This document shows, piece by piece, positions 6,438-8,446 of a stretch of 8,446 bases of DNA. The position numbers and the translations under genes are program-made. Within the stretch, counting starts at the first letter, position 1. The number at the start of each line of letters is the position of its first letter. The stretch is from UBA1181 sp045113275 (lineage in GTDB: Bacteria; Bacteroidota; Bacteroidia; Bacteroidales; Paludibacteraceae): positions 1 through 8,446 of the forward strand of contig JBGUIU010000334.1 in the NCBI GenBank assembly GCA_045113275.1, given 5' to 3'. Below the pieces are notes generated by a model that was not told the DNA's origin, did no database searches, and worked only from the letters and a program-made list of their open reading frames with translations.

Positions 6438-7706
6438 TCAAATGAATATAACGATAAGAACAACTGCTACTACCAGGGCAGGGATGATCGTACGCTTTGT
6501 AAGATGCATAGGAGATACACCTGCAAATCGCGCACATATGATAGCGCATGCAGAAACAGGAGATGCAGACCGTGCGATAGCACCAGCTAGCTTTGCACAA
6601 ACACCCATTGCAACACCATTCATACCCATATCTGCAGCATAAGGCAATACAGAGGAATTAAAAGCGGCTATTGCGGCGTTTCCAGAACCCGATAGGATAG
6701 AAATAGTGAACGGAAGTCCAACAGCTGTAATTTTTGCTAGAGAAGAAGATTTAAGCATTACGCCAATAAGAGCATCAGTAAGACCAACTGCCTTTATACC
6801 ATGAGTGAACGCGGTTGCACAAGCAATAAGGGCAACAATATCTCCGAAAGATTTTCCCAATCCTCCAAAGAATGCTTTAATTGCTCCGGTAGGTTCTTTC
6901 CAGTCGGCAATCATACCCACAATAGAACCAACAAGCATCCAAATAGCGAGGTTTAGATTGGGAAGGATACCGAATGTGCCGAGAAGAACAAGAATAATAG
7001 GGACAACAGGACAAATAGCTTTAAAAGCATTTATTTTAAATACTTCGGCTTCTTCTTTCATTTCAGTTATTGTTGCTGTCGGATCAGATGCAACCTTTTT
7101 CCTATTTGAAAGAATGTCTAGAACGGTCATCAGAACCATAATTATTATTATACAAGTAATTGCTGGAGGTATATGGAACAGCCATATTTCCTCAACAGTT
7201 GCAGTATTTCCAATTGCGTCTGCAATCTGTGCATTAAATGCGTCTCCTGGGTTTAAGCTTCCGCACCATGTACCCATTACTACAGCTGCAGCTGCAGATA
7301 TGGGATTTACTCCGAGAGAAAGCATTGTTGGAATAAGCAGAGCACCAACTGCCGCAGCACATCCAGAGGCACTAGTTACAGAAATATTGATCAAACAAGT
7401 GGCAAGGAAAGCCAGAGGAACGATACCAGCTTTAATCTTTCGCATCGGTTTGATAATAGCGTGGATAAGATGATCAGTACATTTTGTATATTCCATTACA
7501 GCACCAAAAGCCATAGATGCAGTGATAATAGGAGTCATACTAGTACTAAGTAGCTGGCTGTTAAATGCATCAAAGAGGCCACCAAGACCTCCGCCCATGG
7601 CTGAAAGAATAAAACCAGCAGTTAGAAGGACTGCTCTAGATTCGAATCCTTTGATAATAAGGTAAAAAGTTGCAATAACAATTATTATTCCAATCCACAT
7701 TACCAT
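6438..7706 (-). CDS. DcuC-family anaerobic C4-dicarboxylate-type carrier
   Basis: A 422-residue inner-membrane carrier with about 11-12 hydrophobic segments and a short charged cytoplasmic loop in the middle (about 200-225, rich in K and E). The conserved small-residue motif of the first half, SVTSASGCAAAVG (109-121), the following segment with WCGSLNPGDAF (147-157), and the second-half ILSGSGNAA (337-345) and ARSASPVSA (378-386) are typical of DcuC/YfcC-type proteins. It is a little shorter than E. coli DcuC (about 460). Classical DcuC exports succinate or exchanges C4-dicarboxylates in anaerobes, but related proteins serve other carboxylates, so the substrate is open. The ATG is preceded by GGAGG with about 9-nt spacing. 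It is the first gene downstream of the promoter at 7920-7948 and probably leads an operon with the two genes that follow. Confidence 0.88.
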   Translation of the reverse strand: MVMWIGIIIVIATFYLIIKGFESRAVLLTAGFILSAMGGGLGGLFDAFNSQLLSTSMTPIITASMAFGAVMEYTKCTDHLIHAIIKPMRKIKAGIVPLAFLATCLINISVTSASGCAAAVGALLIPTMLSLGVNPISAAAAVVMGTWCGSLNPGDAFNAQIADAIGNTATVEEIWLFHIPPAITCIIIIMVLMTVLDILSNRKKVASDPTATITEMKEEAEVFKINAFKAICPVVPIILVLLGTFGILPNLNLAIWMLVGSIVGMIADWKEPTGAIKAFFGGLGKSFGDIVALIACATAFTHGIKAVGLTDALIGVMLKSSSLAKITAVGLPFTISILSGSGNAAIAAFNSSVLPYAADMGMNGVAMGVCAKLAGAIARSASPVSACAIICARFAGVSPMHLTKRTIIPALVVAVVLIVIFI

Positions 7707-7819
7707 AATAATAATCCTCCATTTTATTGTATATTATTCAGAACTTGTAGTTTTGGCTTAACGGTTGATGCTCCTCCTTCCATAAAAACATAAATAGTTT
7801 ATAAACCAATTGCACAAGC

Positions 7820-7843
7820 CAAAACAAGCAAAACAGTCAAAAC
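7820..7843 (+). repeat. Three CAAAAC direct repeats in exact 9-bp phase
   Basis: CAAAAC occurs at 7820-7825, 7829-7834 and 7838-7843 (GTTTTG in the minus-strand leader). The last copy ends on the first base of the adjacent inverted repeat. Regular spacing suggests a binding array for a DNA- or RNA-binding regulator, but a chance AT-rich pattern is possible. Confidence 0.5.
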
Positions 7844-7883
7844 GACTATATTATTATCTATAAAATATAAAACAATATAGTCG
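7843..7883. repeat. Inverted repeat in the leader of the carrier operon
   Basis: CGACTATATT (7843-7852) and its exact complement AATATAGTCG (7874-7883) are separated by 21 bp, so the half-site centres are 31 bp apart, about three helical turns. It lies roughly 30-70 nt downstream of the predicted transcription start. It could bind a dimeric regulator as DNA, or fold in the RNA as a 10-bp stem followed by TTTTGACTGTTTTG, a weak attenuator-like arrangement. Confidence 0.55.
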
Positions 7884-7919
7884 AACGTGTAGAAAGCGCC
7901 AAATACCTCATCTGTACTC

Positions 7920-7948
7920 AATATATAGCTATAGCGATTATTTGTCAA
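7920..7948 (-). promoter_or_regulatory. Near-consensus sigma-70/A promoter for the carrier-hydrolase-exchanger unit
   Basis: On the minus strand, TTGACA (7943-7948) is followed after 17 bp by TATATT (7920-7925). The expected transcription start is near 7912, leaving a leader of about 205 nt before the ATG at 7706. An AT-rich repeat tract lies directly upstream of the -35, as an UP element would. Confidence 0.75.
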
Positions 7949-7959
7949 TAAAAAAATAA

Positions 7960-7983
7960 TTTATAAATTTATAAATTTATAAT
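7960..7983. repeat. AT-rich 8-bp tandem repeat upstream of the -35
   Basis: TTTATAAA is repeated at 7960-7967 and 7968-7975, with a third partial copy TTTATAAT at 7976-7983. The unit is itself palindromic. Its place just upstream of a strong -35 box fits an UP element or bent DNA that raises promoter strength. Confidence 0.6.
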
Positions 7984-8006
7984 ATCTGATAAAGACAGAA
8001 AATCTG

Positions 8007-8027
8007 GTAAGCGTCAAACCATGACGC
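8007..8027. mobile_element. End of an IS66-family insertion sequence (terminal repeat)
   Basis: GTAAGCGTC at 8007-8015 matches the conserved tip of IS66-family terminal inverted repeats as I know them. It sits just outside the transposase stop and includes a small inverted repeat, GCGTCA-5nt-TGACGC (8011-8027). The element runs rightward out of the window. The adjacent 8 bp, AAAATCTG (7999-8006), would be the target duplication usual for this family; the other copy is not visible. Confidence 0.65.
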
Positions 8028-8028
8028 G

Positions 8029-8446
8029 CTAATACATTTGTCCCGCCACGCAAGATGTAGGAACGTTTTCCGGCAGCATAGCAGATATCCAGTCTTCTCC
8101 TACGGCAGCCATTTTTGGTGCTTCGGCGAATATGTATCTCAAATATCGGTAAGGATCGAGACCATTGGCTATTGCAGTCTGTATCAGGCTGAATATGACC
8201 GCTCCGGACGTTGCTCCTTTTGGAGTGTTTGCGAACAGGAAATTTTTTCTGTCAATTACAAACGGCTTAATGCTTCGTTCAGCCAGATTGTTGCTGATCT
8301 CGAGGCGCCCGTCATTCAGATATTCAGATAACTGCCTGCTGTTGTTATGGAGATAGGTCAATGCCTCACCCAGTTTGGATTTCTTTGCAGCAGCTCTCGA
8401 TGAACCCCACGCAAAAAACTCGTCAAGAACGGGCCTGGCCAGTTCC
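8029..8446 (-). CDS. IS66-family transposase, C-terminal part (cut by the window edge)
   Basis: The frame is open from the right edge to a TAG at 8029-8031, giving about 138 residues. It begins within ELARPVLDEF, continues through KSKLGEALTYL and the hallmark GRLEISNNLAERSIKPF, and then RKNFLFANTPKG and NGLDPYRYLRYI. This is the C-terminal part of the DDE transposase and the IS66 C-terminal domain. The Glu of EISNN or of LAER is probably the last acidic residue of the DDE triad. The true start lies beyond the window; a TTG at 8361 is internal and should not be used. Base composition is visibly more GC-rich than the neighbouring genes, as expected for an incoming element. I see no frameshift in the visible part. 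Confidence 0.93.
   Translation of the reverse strand, partial: ELARPVLDEFFAWGSSRAAAKKSKLGEALTYLHNNSRQLSEYLNDGRLEISNNLAERSIKPFVIDRKNFLFANTPKGATSGAVIFSLIQTAIANGLDPYRYLRYIFAEAPKMAAVGEDWISAMLPENVPTSCVAGQMY

Larger units (their letters stand above)
7707..8006. other. Regulatory region upstream of the carrier gene
   Basis: 300 bp without a convincing protein gene. It holds, in minus-strand order, AT-rich 8-bp tandem repeats, the promoter, a leader of about 205 nt with an inverted repeat and three phased CAAAAC repeats, and an orphan AAGGAGGAG (7771-7779) not followed by a usual start codon. Tiny ATG frames at 7724-7783 (19 codons) and 7861-7912 (17 codons) lack ribosome sites and are not called as genes. 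Confidence 0.6.

Noticed and set aside
6805..7473. Plus-strand open frame of 222 codons opposite the DcuC-like carrier
   Set aside because: A long shadow frame is expected opposite a hydrophobic protein rich in Ala, Gly and Ile. The minus-strand frame has the ribosome site and family motifs.
7724..7783. A 19-codon leader peptide before the carrier gene
   Set aside because: It has no Shine-Dalgarno sequence before its ATG and no run of regulatory codons; the nearby AAGGAGGAG lies inside the frame, not in front of it.
7820..7883. A CRISPR-like or iteron array
   Set aside because: The repeats are only 6 bp with 3-bp gaps, there are no spacers, and there is no replication gene nearby.
8038..8331. 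Plus-strand open frames opposite the transposase
   Set aside because: The minus strand carries the IS66 hallmark residues; the plus frames do not resemble any protein.

Overview
The window is AT-rich and every gene I can support lies on the minus strand. Strong Shine-Dalgarno sites (for example AAGGAG before the serine hydrolase and GGAGG before the DcuC-like carrier), sigma-70/A-type promoters and a DcuC-family anaerobic carboxylate carrier suggest an anaerobic low-GC Gram-positive (Clostridia/Firmicutes-like) host. That placement is inference: no marker gene is present.

Layout, read right to left in the direction of transcription. (1) 8446-8007: the 3' part of an IS66-family transposase and its terminal repeat; the rest of the element is beyond the right edge. 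(2) 8006-7707: a regulatory region with short AT-rich tandem repeats, a near-consensus promoter (TTGACA-17-TATATT), a long inverted repeat and three 9-bp-phased direct repeats in the leader. (3) 7706-3390: a transporter/hydrolase unit made of a DcuC-like carboxylate carrier, a 583-residue protein with two alpha/beta-hydrolase domains (only the second looks catalytic) and a compact AspT/YidE-type membrane exchanger. An intercistronic hairpin separates the carrier from the hydrolase. (4) 3389-1543: a second promoter with a palindrome in its 19-bp spacer, then a beta-lactamase-fold serine hydrolase overlapping (TGATG) a short-chain dehydrogenase that appears to carry a one-base frameshift near its start. 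A strong hairpin terminator follows at 1466-1508. (5) 1323-229: a sorbitol-dehydrogenase-like zinc alcohol dehydrogenase. (6) 1-228: little of substance, with short open fragments only.

Taken together (inference), this looks like an accessory catabolic island for an ester- or lactone-type compound. Two carriers would move organic acids, two cytoplasmic serine hydrolases would cleave ester bonds, and an SDR plus a zinc alcohol dehydrogenase would oxidise the released hydroxy compound. No regulator gene is in the window, although both promoter regions carry operator-like repeats. The features most worth a second look are the frameshifted SDR, the hydrolase with a pseudo-enzymatic first half, and the MerR-like promoter.
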